A program made the translations under genes and the position numbers. This document shows, piece by piece, positions 48,397 through 59,607 of a stretch of DNA of 64,000 nt (position 1 is its first letter; every line of letters starts with the position of its first letter). Below the pieces are notes generated by a model that was not told the origin of the DNA, ran no database searches, and saw only the letters and a list, made by a program, of their open reading frames with translations. This DNA comes from Stereum hirsutum FP-91666 SS1 (Eukaryota > Basidiomycota > Agaricomycetes > Russulales > Stereaceae), in contig NW_006763148.1 in NCBI RefSeq assembly GCF_000264905.1, forward strand, positions 204,545 through 268,544. Direction: 5' to 3'.

Positions 48397-49616
48397 ATGG
48401 ATCGACTCGGAGTGACCTCGACTAGTCTCGACGAGGAGGAGAATGTACGCTCGCTCCCGAAATCGCTCATCAGGCATGATTGGGCCATACCGGCCACACT
48501 GTGTACAAGCTGTATGACATCAAGAGATCAATTAGAACAAGGACAAACCATGATGCTTTGTTCTAGGGTACTCCTTTTTCACTTGGCGACACACATGTTC
48601 CAGCCATCTGCTAACAATAGTCCTGTTATATAGTGCAAGGGTCCGTGGTATTGCTCCAGAAAAGTGTGTCAATCTTTCATTCTTTTTCGTCGAAAATTAA
48701 TGTGCGACTGTCCGCGCGCAGTGTCAGGCGAAACATTGGTGTGTCGCCAAAGCTTCATATTCCCGCGTACCAGAGTAGTCTAACCGTCGTATTCCTCCAC
48801 TAGGCGTACGCACAAGCCGGAATGTCACAAGGTCGAAGGTTCAGGGTTCTGTCAACATATCGAAACTCTTTTGAGTGATCCATATGTCCGTCAATACCTT
48901 GAAATATACGCTATCCTCGCGTTTGATTTGCTCGAAGACGAGGACTTACCCATCGACTCTCCTATCCTGATGCGCGTCGACCTCGCTATCGAACCGTCTG
49001 ACATCCGGCAATTTCTCGCCATTATGGAGTCGAAGCTTGATTCTTCGAAGAAGATAGAAGGAATGCTACAGGTCAATGAGATCGTGAAAATCACGGAAGA
49101 TAGCGTCTTGTCTCAAAGAGCAATGCACAGTTGGCGTGAAAGCGTTGCGAAACAGCGGGAGGGCACTCGCTTATTTCTGTTCGATTTTGCGCGAAGCGGA
49201 TACTCCTATTCTCAGACCTATTGCCTACCTCTCTCGGAAAATGCTTTCGATCTTGCCGGCCTAGATCTTTACGACATCATCTCCACGGTCGACGGTGACT
49301 GTGAGGTGCCTATTAACGAGCCTAATACTATCGAGTACGTTTTGTTCATGCACGGGCCACCCTTGACATGTCCGTACCGATACTCATCCAAATGTACCTC
49401 CGTCTCTGCAGAATAATGAACAGGACAATCCGAGCAGATAAGGACAATCGGTTCAAGTTGCGAACGGAACTGACCCCGGCTGACATGCAGGCGATACGTG
49501 GGCTCATGGACAGCACAAACAAGTCCCCCGCCGTAGAGATGCTCAGGACAAAGATCTGCAGGGAGAGGATATACTGGCCCGTTGTTGCCCTCCTGTCTTC
49601 TACTCCATCCGTGTAG
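48397..49616 (+). CDS. MYND zinc-finger protein, paralogue D (inverted duplicate of A)
   Basis: Exons 48397-48567, 48634-48663, 48722-48738, 48804-49334, 49412-49616; 317 residues. Finger CTSC, CSRC, WYCSRKC, KHWRTHKPEC, complete. Compared with copy A, exons 1, 2, 3 and 5 have the same lengths (171, 30, 17, 205 nt) and exon 4 is 3 nt shorter; coding, intron, promoter and downstream sequences all align, so the two come from a recent duplication of about 1.6 kb placed in opposite orientation. Substitutions are spread over the gene but no frame is broken. As in A, the ancestral start is lost and the ATG at MDRLGV is the likely start; a small deletion just before it removes any in-frame alternative. 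Confidence 0.86.
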
Positions 49617-50088
49617 TCGCTGGCCTTTCTCATTTTTTTCAGACCTCGCGCTCCTTCTCTCTCGGTAGCGCTTTTGATTACGCCAAGAACATACGTCCTC
49701 ACAATGTCTAGAATTCAGAATGATGTGTGTATACGTTCTCCGAAGTATGTACATGTATGCCAGCCCGTCCCGTCGTTGTACTCCAGTACCATGCTACCAA
49801 TATCAAAATTGCTATCCGACCAAAAAGTCCTCGTTTTTAACCCATCTAGTACAAAAGTACGCACTTGAAGACTCAACATTCGTACATGTAGGTTATTTTA
49901 TTGCCAGTAGCCAGATGTGACGAATATTATATTCGAATAGAGAGTCAGAGATTACGCGCATGTGAGCTGAGATGCTTTCAGGTAGACCTTTTCCTGCATC
50001 ACAAGTTCTCCCAGATAATCACCCTTGTAGTTCAAGCCTCATCACACGAAGATGGTCCCAGCTCCGTCAAAGTTCTGTAGTTTAGAAG

Positions 50089-50340
50089 ATGAGTGAAGAG
50101 CCAATGATCGAAGCGAGCATGATAAAGTATGTGGTGAGGAGTCGCACAATTTCACACCGACGACGTTGTCCTGGGACCAGTTTTCATCCAAGTTGTCCAT
50201 CACAGTTTTGTCGTATAGATTTATATTCGCTGAAAGAAAGAAAACAGAAGCTGGACATGACGAAACACAACATGGATGCGGTGAGAGGCCTTGCCAGGAG
50301 CGGCGACCGTTCGGAGGGCATGGCTCAGCAAGGTTACTGA
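50089..50340 (+). pseudogene. 3' relic of a MYND-protein gene (B type)
   Basis: The end of exon 4 (reads EEPMIEASMIKYVV, compare PMNEASIIEYVV in gene B), the intron, and part of exon 5 (KLDMTKHNMDAVRGLARSGD, compare QLDMMKYDIDAIRGLVQEGN) are recognisable but in shifted frames. The finger region and most of the body are absent. It lies just downstream of gene D, so the duplicated block originally held more than one MYND copy. Confidence 0.7.
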
Positions 50341-50656
50341 TAGTTAGCATGACTGTCGTCTGTCCACAGCATTTGCTCACATAAAAAGACGTCAAGTGAA
50401 GCACTTCTCTATGATATTGGCACATGTTCTAAGGTTGTTGTGGTATTTCCCCTCATGTTTGATCCATTGGTGAACCCATCACTCTCAATCTATCGGATAT
50501 TCGACATGGCGTTTCGACTCAGATCAGCAAGTCCGCCCATCCTTCCTTATATACCCAGACATCCAGGCCCTCCAGTCAAGTAAACACTTGAATCGCCAAT
50601 CCACAAATCCATCACTCGCCAGCCGTCGTCATTCTTACCACCACCGATCAATCGCT
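50341..50656. other. Short intergenic stretch
   Basis: About 300 bases between the MYND relic and the 3' end of the HAD gene. Nothing recognised. Confidence 0.4.
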
Positions 50657-52700
50657 CTAACTCCCACCCCTCACCCTTTTCACTTCCGTCTTGATCGCCC
50701 AATCCACCGCCTCTCCGACGTCCTCAGCGATATATGTGGGTTCGTGTGTAGGTGGGCCTTGCTCGGGGTCGTAGACGCCTGTGCGAACGAGGACAGATGA
50801 CCAGTTGGCTGCGTTGGCGCCTGCTATGTCTATTTCGTTTGGAGAGGATTGTCGGGCAGGGTCAGTGCGAGTGAGAAAGCTTACAAGAAGAGAGGGAGGA
50901 GGGAGAGGGAAGAAAAAGAAAGGTGGAACATGGGAGCATACCTGATTCGGGGTTGTCTGTGTCCGTTAAGACGGAATGGGAGAAAACCGCAGTGCAGTTA
51001 AGTCAGCTATGTTGGATAGTGTGTGAGAATATCGCATACATACCTCCAATCATGTACCTAAACCATTTCGAACCGTATGTTAGCGCATCAAGGAGGTACT
51101 TCGTAGTACCATGGGTAGGGCAAGACAACAGACGTACACATTCGGAAGCGTCTCGATCTTCTCTCCAGTCAGCGTCAATATTCTCTCCTTTAGTACTACC
51201 TCTCCAAACTTATACGTCGCCTCTGTAGGCTTTCCGTATTGCTCCACATGAGGATATGTCGATCCCGTCAACGCCTGAGTGTATAACGCAAAGCCATAGC
51301 ACAGTCAGTCCACAGGCTCAATCATCATTCACGCCGACCGAGAAGGAGCGCAGTGCGGTCGGAGTCGGAGAACGAAGAAAGCACGAAACATACCTTGAAC
51401 ACAGCCTGAAACGCCTCCTTGAACGCCCCCTGCCCCAACCTCGGTCGCTCAAACTCGGCCCTCCAAAGCAAATCGGGATTACAGAATACCATCTTCACGG
51501 GTTCCATACCCTTTTCGACCTGGTGTTGTGGAAGGATGTAAGGAGCACCGATGAGGCCGTTGGAGAGGATGATGTCGATGGAGAGTTGGATGTCGAGGGC
51601 CCAGTTTCGCGGGTCGTGGAATATGAAGATTCGACGGAGGGGAGTGGTCGAGAAGTCGGTTTGCTGTGAGAGGAATGAAGGGTTTAAGAGGGTTGGGATG
51701 GTAAGAGAAGAACAACGGCAAGGACGTACGATTGTGGAGGCGAGCTCTTCGGACGTGAGGTCGTAGAATGGCCAAACGCTATATGTTGCGGTCTTCAATA
51801 CAATGCGATCGAACACAGCAGATACGAATTTCCCACCTCGGTTGCCAGGCCTTAACATCCAACGGAGTATACACCTTCTTGAATCCATAGCTATCATCGC
51901 GAACTACCTTCAACCCGCTATTACCTATCACATGAAGGAGAGACACATACCTTTGAGCAACTTTCCTCACAGTATCACGTTTCCCTCCAAGAACCATAAC
52001 AGGTTCGTCCAGATAGTCTTTACCTAGTAACTTCAGGACCGTATGGGATTGAATAAACTGAGTGGGCGGAATCTGACCAGGATATATGGAACACGTCGGC
52101 AAAGTGACAGATAGAACATAGGAGCTAAACGCACCTCATATCCCAGCTTCTCAGTGAGTTTCCGACATCTATCTTCTTCACTCTGTCCACCTCCGTTCGT
52201 CATCTATATGTACGCCGCATGAGCGTCCCGTACAGCTCATACTTATCCAGATGTCATGCCTCACCAGAATGTAGGGGATCTTTCTTACCATATCATCAGC
52301 CTCATATTGATACCAACAGACCAGCAAGGGTTGGAACGCACATTCCCCAAGGATTATCACCTTCCAGTCTCTCCAGTGCCCGTTTCGCAGAAGGAATAAC
52401 TGACGAGCCGCGTAGGAGGACACCATCCTGAAAAACATCACCCAGAATTTGAGTGTCATCTCCCCAAAGGTTCGATAAGAGGATGTAAAGTTATATCGAT
52501 ACTTACTATGTCAAAGCAAAATGCTAGAGGCGGATGCCTAGGTTTTGATGCATCTAAACAGAGCAAAGAAGTAAGGATAGGCAGACGATGTAATTATCTT
52601 ACTTACTAGTGATTGAACGCCTAGTGTTTGGTCCAACAAGCCGCTGAAGTCTCAAACGTTGAGCAGAGGTATTTCCTGGACATCGTAACGTCGATAACAT
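50657..52700 (-). CDS. HAD-superfamily class IIA hydrolase (CECR5/HDHD5-like), mitochondrial
   Basis: Exons 52700-52607, 52553-52507, 52427-52342, 52283-52265, 52203-52135, 52072-51951, 51890-51837, 51778-51730, 51663-51394, 51274-51138, 51057-51044, 50956-50942, 50829-50657; 382 residues. Motifs: PPLAFCFDIDGVLLRGS (motif I, nucleophile Asp; DIDG split by intron 2), PYILMTNGGGQSEEDRC (motif II), HDPRNWALDIQ and NPDLLWRAEF (family-specific), QYGKPTEATY (motif III Lys), YMIGDNPESDIAGANAA (motif IV acidic pair). The basic, hydroxylated start MLSTLRCPGNTSAQRLRLQR fits a mitochondrial presequence. The family is conserved from yeast to man; its substrate is unknown. Motif IV is assembled from exons of 14 and 15 nt. 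An upstream in-frame ATG at 52820 was not chosen because it precedes a less presequence-like segment. Confidence 0.92.
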
Positions 52701-53915
52701 CTCGTCTTCCCCAGAGGATGTGGTTGAGAGGAGCCTGACCACTGTGGCGTCGCTACGCTGGATGCCACATGCTGACTCAGCAGAGCCTTGCTCGCCGTCG
52801 GTGTGGCGCTGTCGACGCATCCTGTTCTCAACCGCCACTCTTTGAAGGCGGTCCCTTGACCTCACCACATATCCATACAATCAAGTCTTCACTATCGTTC
52901 TCGATACCTGTCTGAAAGCTTTATTTGTGAACTCGCAGCTTATAGCCTCTACGTGTCCAATCAAGTCTCGATGGCTCCCAGTGGGAATCACCAGGCCTAG
53001 CACGATGCTGGCCAGAGGTTGATCGACCGGCACAAGAACTATCTTCCGAATTCTTGAAAGCCGAATGGCGAGAGCTATAATTGCTAGAAGATGGTAGTGG
53101 ACGATAATAATAGGCTATCGCGGCAGAGTCGAGTGGGGTACGTCGGAACCATGGTTTATGACATTTTACTGCAGGTGATACTTCACCTTCCTGAGACCCG
53201 TTGAGCAGTAACTTACTTACCTTTGTTCACGTCTCATTTGCGTTTCATGATAAAAGTTCGCACTTAGAACCCCGGAATCGTCCGGGTTGCGGTCATTGCG
53301 AGTTGAACTCTAGGAGTACACTCATTTTCGGTGTCTACGCGCATTCAGACATACTGCATCCAAGCTTCACAGCGAGTCTGACTTATCTCGTGAAGGCATA
53401 CATGTAATTCTTTGCTCAGTCAGCAACAGCACTGCTTTGTCGGTGTGTGCGCTCCGACCGAGTTTGGCAACTCCAACAAAACCTCTGCTGAGTACACTGG
53501 GTATCGATTACCCCTTCGAGACAGATCTTCATCATCAACGATGAACTAGAACCGGCTCCGTGGCTCGGGAAGGAACTGTTCTGACGATGTTCTTCCTTAC
53601 GATAGGTAAGCGTCAAGTGTCCGTTACAGTCAGGTCTCTGACTATGATTGACAGTCTATGAGACTGGGACGCTTCAATGCGGAAGCATTCATGGGTAACA
53701 CGGGCAGTATCGAAGGCAAGGAGTGCATTAACTTGGAGTCAACGCCTTGCATCGACGTCTCGACATTTTGGAATAGGCTGTGAGTTTACTCAGCTTGACA
53801 GTGCGATGAATGGGTCGGACGGCATCCAGCTCTATATAAATGTGCAGGTAAGGGTACTCCAGTCGCAAACATCTTGTGAAGACATACCTGTTCACCTTCA
53901 TCCTACATTTCGTCG
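52701..53915. other. Divergent intergenic region
   Basis: 1.2 kb between the HAD gene (-) and the second Zn2Cys6 factor (+). No gene recognised; TATATAAA at 53833-53840 is a possible TATA element about 76 bases before the transcription-factor start. Confidence 0.4.
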
Positions 53916-56271
53916 ATGTCTCAACCTACAGAATCAGGTGTCCCACGTAGGGTGCCGCCGTCACGTCGCAAGGTCGAAAACCCTGCTCCTCCTCTAGACA
54001 GGGGCAAAGCATGTCTCACCTGCCGGCGTCGTAAGATGGTGGGCGAGCTTTTCCTATTCCGACCTGCGGAGCACTGACATGCTACTTATTCAGAGAGGTG
54101 ATGGGGCCCGCCCAGTGTGCGGCCAATGTAGCCGCGCCGGCAAACCATCGGATTGCGAATACCTCAACGCTGAAGGCCGATCCCGCACAATAATCCTAGA
54201 AGAGAGGATCGCCGCGCTTGAACACCGAATCCGTGAATTCGAAGACCCCGAAGCCGTGTCCGCCTCAGAGATCCTGCTACACGACCCTCTCCAAGGTGTT
54301 CCCGTCCCACCTTCACCTTCCATGTCCGCCCATTCCAGCAGCCTCTCCCATAGCTCGACTGCGTCAATCGAGCCTGCTCCGTTGCTCGATCACTCCGCTT
54401 TCGATACTTGGTTTTCAAGCGGGGAACAACGGGCATCGTGGAATGTGCCGTTGCATCTTCCAGCGTCTCAGCCGGGGACTTCGAACGTGGGGCCGCGGGA
54501 TGAGCAGGGACCGGTGCTGTATGTTGCTGTTACCACTGATACACCGGTGTCTCATGTTGGGGGTCCATCACTGATTCCTCTTCACTGTATCCCTCTCTAT
54601 ATCCTCTGGTATGCAACTGTTTTTCGCGCACAGCAGTCAGCTTGGCTGGTTTCTCCACACAGACCGATTCCACAGCGCTGCTGCCCTCCCAGCGAACCAT
54701 CAGGGCCGACCTATCCCTCTCTTGATATCCACCGTTTGCCTTTGGGTCGTCGCTCTCTCGACCACTGAATCTACCGATAGCGCCTCTAATCAGGAGCGGG
54801 CCCTCGTGGCACGGACCCGCTCTTTACTCGGCGCCGATCTATCGAAGATCACCCCACAACAGATCATACAATTCATCCAGGCCAAGGTTTTATTCGCGAC
54901 CTATCTTTTCCATATGGGTGAGCTCCGCGAAGGTCGACACCATTGCAGCTCAGCAGCGACGATGGTCGTGGCCTGCGGTCTGCACAAGATTCGGTCGAAC
55001 CATCCGCTACGCTTGGATGACCCCTTGGATACCACGGTCATCACACTCCCTGAGCCTATAGACTCGGTCGAGGAAGGTACGTTACGCTTGATTCGTAATC
55101 CCTATACCTTTATATATGTCTTCCAGCACGCTAATCTGGGCGATAGGCGAGCGCCTGGATGCCTTCTGGACAGTTTTCACGATGGATAGGGCTTGGGCGG
55201 TTGTCCTCCACTCGCCCACCATCATCTCGGACGATGACCACGTCGGCGCTCAGGTAGATTCACCGTGGCCTTTGGACATGGAGAGCTACGAGAATGTGAG
55301 CCCCCCGTGCCATTCGCACCTTGTTAACAATAGTACGGTCTGTTGACGCTGGCAGACAGGGACAGATATATCCTAATCTTCGCACGAGCGGTACGCTCCG
55401 CATCTTCCTCAATGGCTTTAACACGAGCTGGCCTTGGGAGAATCAGTCTACTCTTGCACTTCTGAGTAAAGCGTCTGCTTTATTTGAGCGTGCTTCGCGT
55501 CTCTCGAACTCTTGGAGACCTGGTGCGCATTCTGCTCCTCTCCTCTCTTCCTTTCGTCATTGGTCTGATACTTTTGGCGGCCCCCTCTTTACTCGTACCC
55601 GCCTCCTCATGCGCACCAGACTCGCCAAACGCCACCGCCTTCTACGCAGAGTTCCTCGCCCTAGACCAACGTATCGACGACTTCAAGACCCAACTCTTCC
55701 CACTCGCAGTCACAGCCGCAGCCGCCGACATCCTCTCCGAAAACCTGCGCATGCACCACCTTGTCCATTCTCTCGTCCACTCCGCCACAATCCAACTTCA
55801 CCTACCGTTCTCAGCCCACTCTGAGGCCTCGAGGGCGAAGTGTTTGAGTGCGGCAATGGGAATCGTAGACGCTAATGTGGAGGCGAGGATGGGCGGTTTG
55901 CCTGCTGTGCACCCGTTGCTGGCGGTGAGTCTGGTTTCTTTTCCTGCCAACAAGATGCTTAACAGTCGTCATGGCGCATCAGATGATATGGTCGGGCGTG
56001 TGTCGTGTGTTCATTGACAAACTTGCGTCACTGCCAGCGCTGGCAGCTAGTTCATCCTTCGCTGTATCGGACGGAGGACTGGAGCTCGGGGCAGCAGTCG
56101 AGAAGATCATTGCCACTATGACAGTTTTCGCCGTGTCTTGTCCCCTGATGAGTACGTTCTCTTCTCTATACTATATGATTGGTGGGAATGGTAGTCTATA
56201 AAGCTCACTGCTGGTCTTCGTTTGTAGATATACAGCTCGCTAAGGTACAACAGGCCTACGGAGCGATTTGA
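53916..56271 (+). CDS. Zn2Cys6 transcription factor, copy 2, probably impaired
   Basis: Paralogue of the factor at 30.8-33.1 kb. Exons 53916-54038, 54094-54518, then 54610 or 54634-55076, 55147-55295, 55360-55522, 55620-55924, 55983-56151, 56228-56271. Exons 4, 5, 7 and 8 have the same lengths as in copy 1 (149, 163, 169, 44 nt). The zinc cluster reads CLTCRRRKM then RGDGARPVCGQC...DC: the third Cys of the six is Gly. At the start of exon 3, where copy 1 has CAG|T, this copy has TGG|T, so the acceptor AG is lost; a CAG at 54631-54633 gives an in-frame alternative that drops about eight residues (606 instead of 614). The coiled coil (LEERIAALEHRI) and middle region (AFWTVFTMDRAWAVVLHSP) are intact. 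It may have lost DNA binding while keeping dimerisation. Confidence 0.85.
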
Positions 56272-56488
56272 AGGTTGATGAACGTATATCTTCAGAATTA
56301 TTTCCTGCACCATGACCGAGCGCAAGTGTAACATCTTCTGTGACTCTGAGAATGTATCGTGCCATGTATGACGAACTACCGAATTTGACTCGTGTGGGGC
56401 TTCGAATACCTGTATCGCACTATGCATTTTGCGGCTCTTTTGGCTAACATTACATCAAATAGACTTCTTCACTCATACTCGCAGTTAA

Positions 56489-57286
56489 CTATCCCTCCAG
56501 AAACGCTCTTGGAATCGCCTCTAAGACCGTCTGAGGCTCCACGTCGTATGTGACCTCCCCTTCCCATTCATCGCCTTGACCAGCCTCAAGCGCTCCCTCT
56601 TCCTCCGCCCCTTCGTCATCCTCCCATGGCACAGCCTGTCCAAACGGGTTTCCTCCCTGCATGACGACCGGTATCTGGACCGCACAATTGTCGAACTCCC
56701 ACTCTGAGACGGTGACTGTCGTCGTCGACCTCGAAGGAACCCCGGCGTTCTCGTACACTCTCGCCATCCTGGCCATCCAGTCAGGGTGTGTTCGTGCCAT
56801 CGCCTCTCCGAGGATTTGGCCAATGTCATACAGGGCGAGTCGTCGTGCGGGTCTTCCGGAGTCAGGGCAAATAATTCTAGTTGATGGTGAAGTGGGGACC
56901 ACGGCATACGGGGGAATAAGCGGGAGATCGACCTCATCTTCGGAGTCGTCTTCGAGCTCTGTTTCGGCCTCTACCAGATCTAATCGATCTTCATTAAGTG
57001 AGACGGAGGGCTCATTGTGGTCACAGGCAGTGCTATAGGTAGTGTTCGAATGGCCGACATCGGTTTGTTCGATTGCACTGCTGGACGCCAGGATATCCAC
57101 TTGCGCATTTGTTGCAAGACGATTGGCCAGGCAAGAACCATGATTTTGGGTTCCTTGTGGATGCAAAGTGGCCTCGAAGTCCTGAGGAGTATTCGATGTT
57201 GATAATGCCGGGGCAGAATGAACACGACGAAGACGAGAAGCCCGACGAAGAGCACGAAGAGCGGTTCGCAGTGGGTTACTGAGCAT
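56489..57286 (-). CDS. Unassigned acidic protein, 265 aa
   Basis: One uninterrupted frame with typical coding composition. Not recognised. N-terminus is Arg-rich (ALRALRRASRLRRVH); the centre has a strongly acidic run (LEDDSEDEVDLPLIPPY); then YDIGQILGEAMARTHPDW, a helix-like ARMARVYENAG, and an acidic Gly/Glu-rich C-terminal third (DDEGAEEEGALEAG). No signal peptide or membrane segment. It ends 218 bases from the convergent transcription factor. An intron cannot be excluded but none is needed. Confidence 0.55.
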   Translation of the reverse strand: MLSNPLRTALRALRRASRLRRVHSAPALSTSNTPQDFEATLHPQGTQNHGSCLANRLATNAQVDILASSSAIEQTDVGHSNTTYSTACDHNEPSVSLNEDRLDLVEAETELEDDSEDEVDLPLIPPYAVVPTSPSTRIICPDSGRPARRLALYDIGQILGEAMARTHPDWMARMARVYENAGVPSRSTTTVTVSEWEFDNCAVQIPVVMQGGNPFGQAVPWEDDEGAEEEGALEAGQGDEWEGEVTYDVEPQTVLEAIPRAFLEG

Positions 57287-57900
57287 TCTTCCTCTGTGAA
57301 GGGTTTGGGTTTGATAGAGGCGAGTGTACTGCCGAAAGAACTGCGATGAGCGGGACTGGCACGGCGAGAGGTTGTGAGGTCCTGGGACGTCCTTGGGCCG
57401 TCACCGCCTGCTCTTATATACCTTCGATGCCGTTACTTGGATCTCGGCTAATAAAGGGTCGTGCCAAACTGTTTCAGTTGCCTCATTGTTCGAGAAAACA
57501 CCAACTTTCAAGGCCTCGACCTATTCAGGAAGCGTCAACGGTTGGATTTTGTTCATCAGCTGATGATACAGAGCCTGAGACGTGTCGTCAATATAGTCTC
57601 ATGATCCTGAGGGCGGGGCTCCCATTGATCGCGATAAGCCTAAGAACGAAGATCTTCCCTACTATTCCGGTTCTGATTCCTGAATACGATGAAGGGACGG
57701 GGCAATGTCAAATCGAGAACGAAGAGAAAGCCGATTCGAAAAGAAAGGCTATGGATGACATTTTGTATGCTACATAGGGAATACGACGCCGGTTTGTGGG
57801 ACCGAGGGCATTGACCTTTTGGCAACGATCTTACACAAAAATCAGCGGGATGTCCATACCATCGGATCTGCTTCGAGTTCATCTCCTCACCTATCATTGA
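57287..57900. other. Intergenic stretch
   Basis: 614 bases upstream of the unassigned acidic gene and downstream of the F-box gene. A plus-strand frame (57346-57777) is open but has no family resemblance and is not counted as a gene. Confidence 0.4.
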
Positions 57901-59607
57901 CTAGTAAATCGTGCTCAGGTCGTCAAAGGTGTCCATCTCGTCCTTTCTTCGGCTCAACTCAGATCTCAACCGCTCCGCCTCCAGCTGCAACAACGACAAC
58001 CTCTCCTCCATCGACCGCGCGACTTCCGTGCGAGTGCGCCTCCTCTCCTCTGCCACCAATGACACAGTATTCTTCACCTCCTTCCACGACTTTTGGCCGT
58101 TCCAACCCGTCGATGAACCGTGTGAGACGACGAGATTCGTGATGGTATCGTCACCAGCCGCCATTGCGCAATCGTCCGGAAGCGAGCGAGATAGAAATTG
58201 GGCTACAGGCTGTGTATCGGAAATGGAAGAATAGCCGAGGTGAAGCAGTTGTAATGATTGGAAGGGGACTGCGTTGGATGCTGCGGGAATGTCGGCCGAG
58301 GCATTGACACAAGTTTCAAGATGGTGCAGGTCAGGGCAAAACGCAGCGAAGGGAATAAGCGCGCCCAGCGTGAGGGAATCGTGAGGTAGGGTAGCTCGTC
58401 GGGTGAGTCGAAGGTGGCGCAGTTTGGGAAGCCCGGCAGCGAGCACTCCTGCTTCCTCGTCTGTCATCTCGACAGACAAAGGACTATGGAGTATAAACTT
58501 CGTAATACGCCTCAGGTTGAGGATAGGTGCGATGTCTTGAAAGCGAATCACAGGGACGTTCTTCATCCCTCTAGCTACGATGAGGCGTAGAGTATCAAGG
58601 TGAGGGCACTTGATGGCCAAGCTCTCCAAAAATGTAAAGAGATCACTGGGTGCGTGGGCAGCGTAGCGTTTGGTGTCGATGCTGAGACCCAGAGCGCTGA
58701 GTTGTTCGAGGTGAAGGTGGGCATCGTTGATGAACTTTGTGGCTTCCGATACCAAAGCCGCAAAATAAAGGTTGCGAAGCGAAGAAAACGCTCCAGCTTG
58801 CAGAACAGGTTGAAACGTTGGCAGTTTTGAAGTCGTGTTAAGACTCCCGCGGTCCCCCAAACAGCGGAGGTTGGGTAAACGTGAAGCCACGGAGACGATA
58901 GGTGCGGACAGAAACCGTGCAGGTACGGCGATAGTGGTGAGCGAAGTTAGCCCCGGTAAGAGTTGACATACGAATGTATCCCAGAACGGGGTTGATATTT
59001 TTGTGGTCGACAGGCTGAGCTTACTGATATTTGGCATTGACTCGATTATCTGTTCGGCCTTGGAAGTGGCGATGTCATCTGCCTCACGTCCATTGTGAGA
59101 GTCGATGGAAATGGTGAGTTTCGTGATGGTGGAAGACGTGAATGTAGGCGATAGGAAGGGGCTATCCCAGCGCACAGAAAGGGTCCGTAGATTGCTGAAG
59201 ATTGTCAGGGAGGGTCGGGTGGCTGCAATTTCGTATAGAGCGTCCATTGAGAGCGGATGACTTGATTTACTGCAATCTAGGCTGCGAACACGGCTACAGT
59301 TCCTGAGGAATGGCGACCAGTGGATTTTTGTCAAGCTACATGGTAGGCCCTTTGGTGACACGGGTGAAAAAAGGCAAGGGCGTAGGGAAAGTTTCTAGTG
59401 GCGTACCCATTCACCGTGCCCATCTTCTTTCAAGGCACCAGCGAGAGAAATAATAAGATCTCCAACATCGATGATGTCCCTCCATAGACAATCCAATGCA
59501 ATTGGCGACCACGTCTTGCAAACCTGGGCATTTCTTGCATTACTTTTGTGGGGCAAGAGGACAAATATCCCCATAAGGACCTCATGAATCGAAAGTGCTG
59601 GATGCAT
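57901..59607 (-). CDS. F-box protein with leucine-rich C-terminal region
   Basis: Substrate-recognition subunit of an SCF ubiquitin ligase by family. Exons 59607-59407 and 59349-57901; 549 residues. The F-box occupies about residues 2-45: MHPALSIHEVLMGIF, NARNAQVCKTWSPIALDCLW, the pattern usual in agaric F-box proteins (L..E.L..IF...... NA..C..W...AL..LW). The rest is a series of irregular Leu-rich repeats (RVRSLDC, SLTTIAVPARFL, LPNLRCLGDRG, LPKLRHLRLTRRATL) ending in a coiled coil (MEERLSLLQLEAERLRSEL). The single intron is 57 nt with a weak acceptor (CACCAAAG); the exact junction is the least certain part. Mushroom genomes hold many such genes; the target protein is unknown. Confidence 0.85.

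Noticed and set aside
52818..52880. Upstream start for the HAD gene (ATG at 52820)
   Set aside because: In frame, but the segment to 52700 is unlike a presequence; the ATG at 52700 opens a basic, acid-free leader typical of mitochondrial import.
55321..55824. 167-codon plus frame within the second Zn2Cys6 gene
   Set aside because: It spans an intron of the gene; after LSNSWRP the frame is intronic and the conserved continuation lies in the next exon.
57346..57777. 143-codon plus frame
   Set aside because: No family resemblance, mixed codon use, no splice partners.
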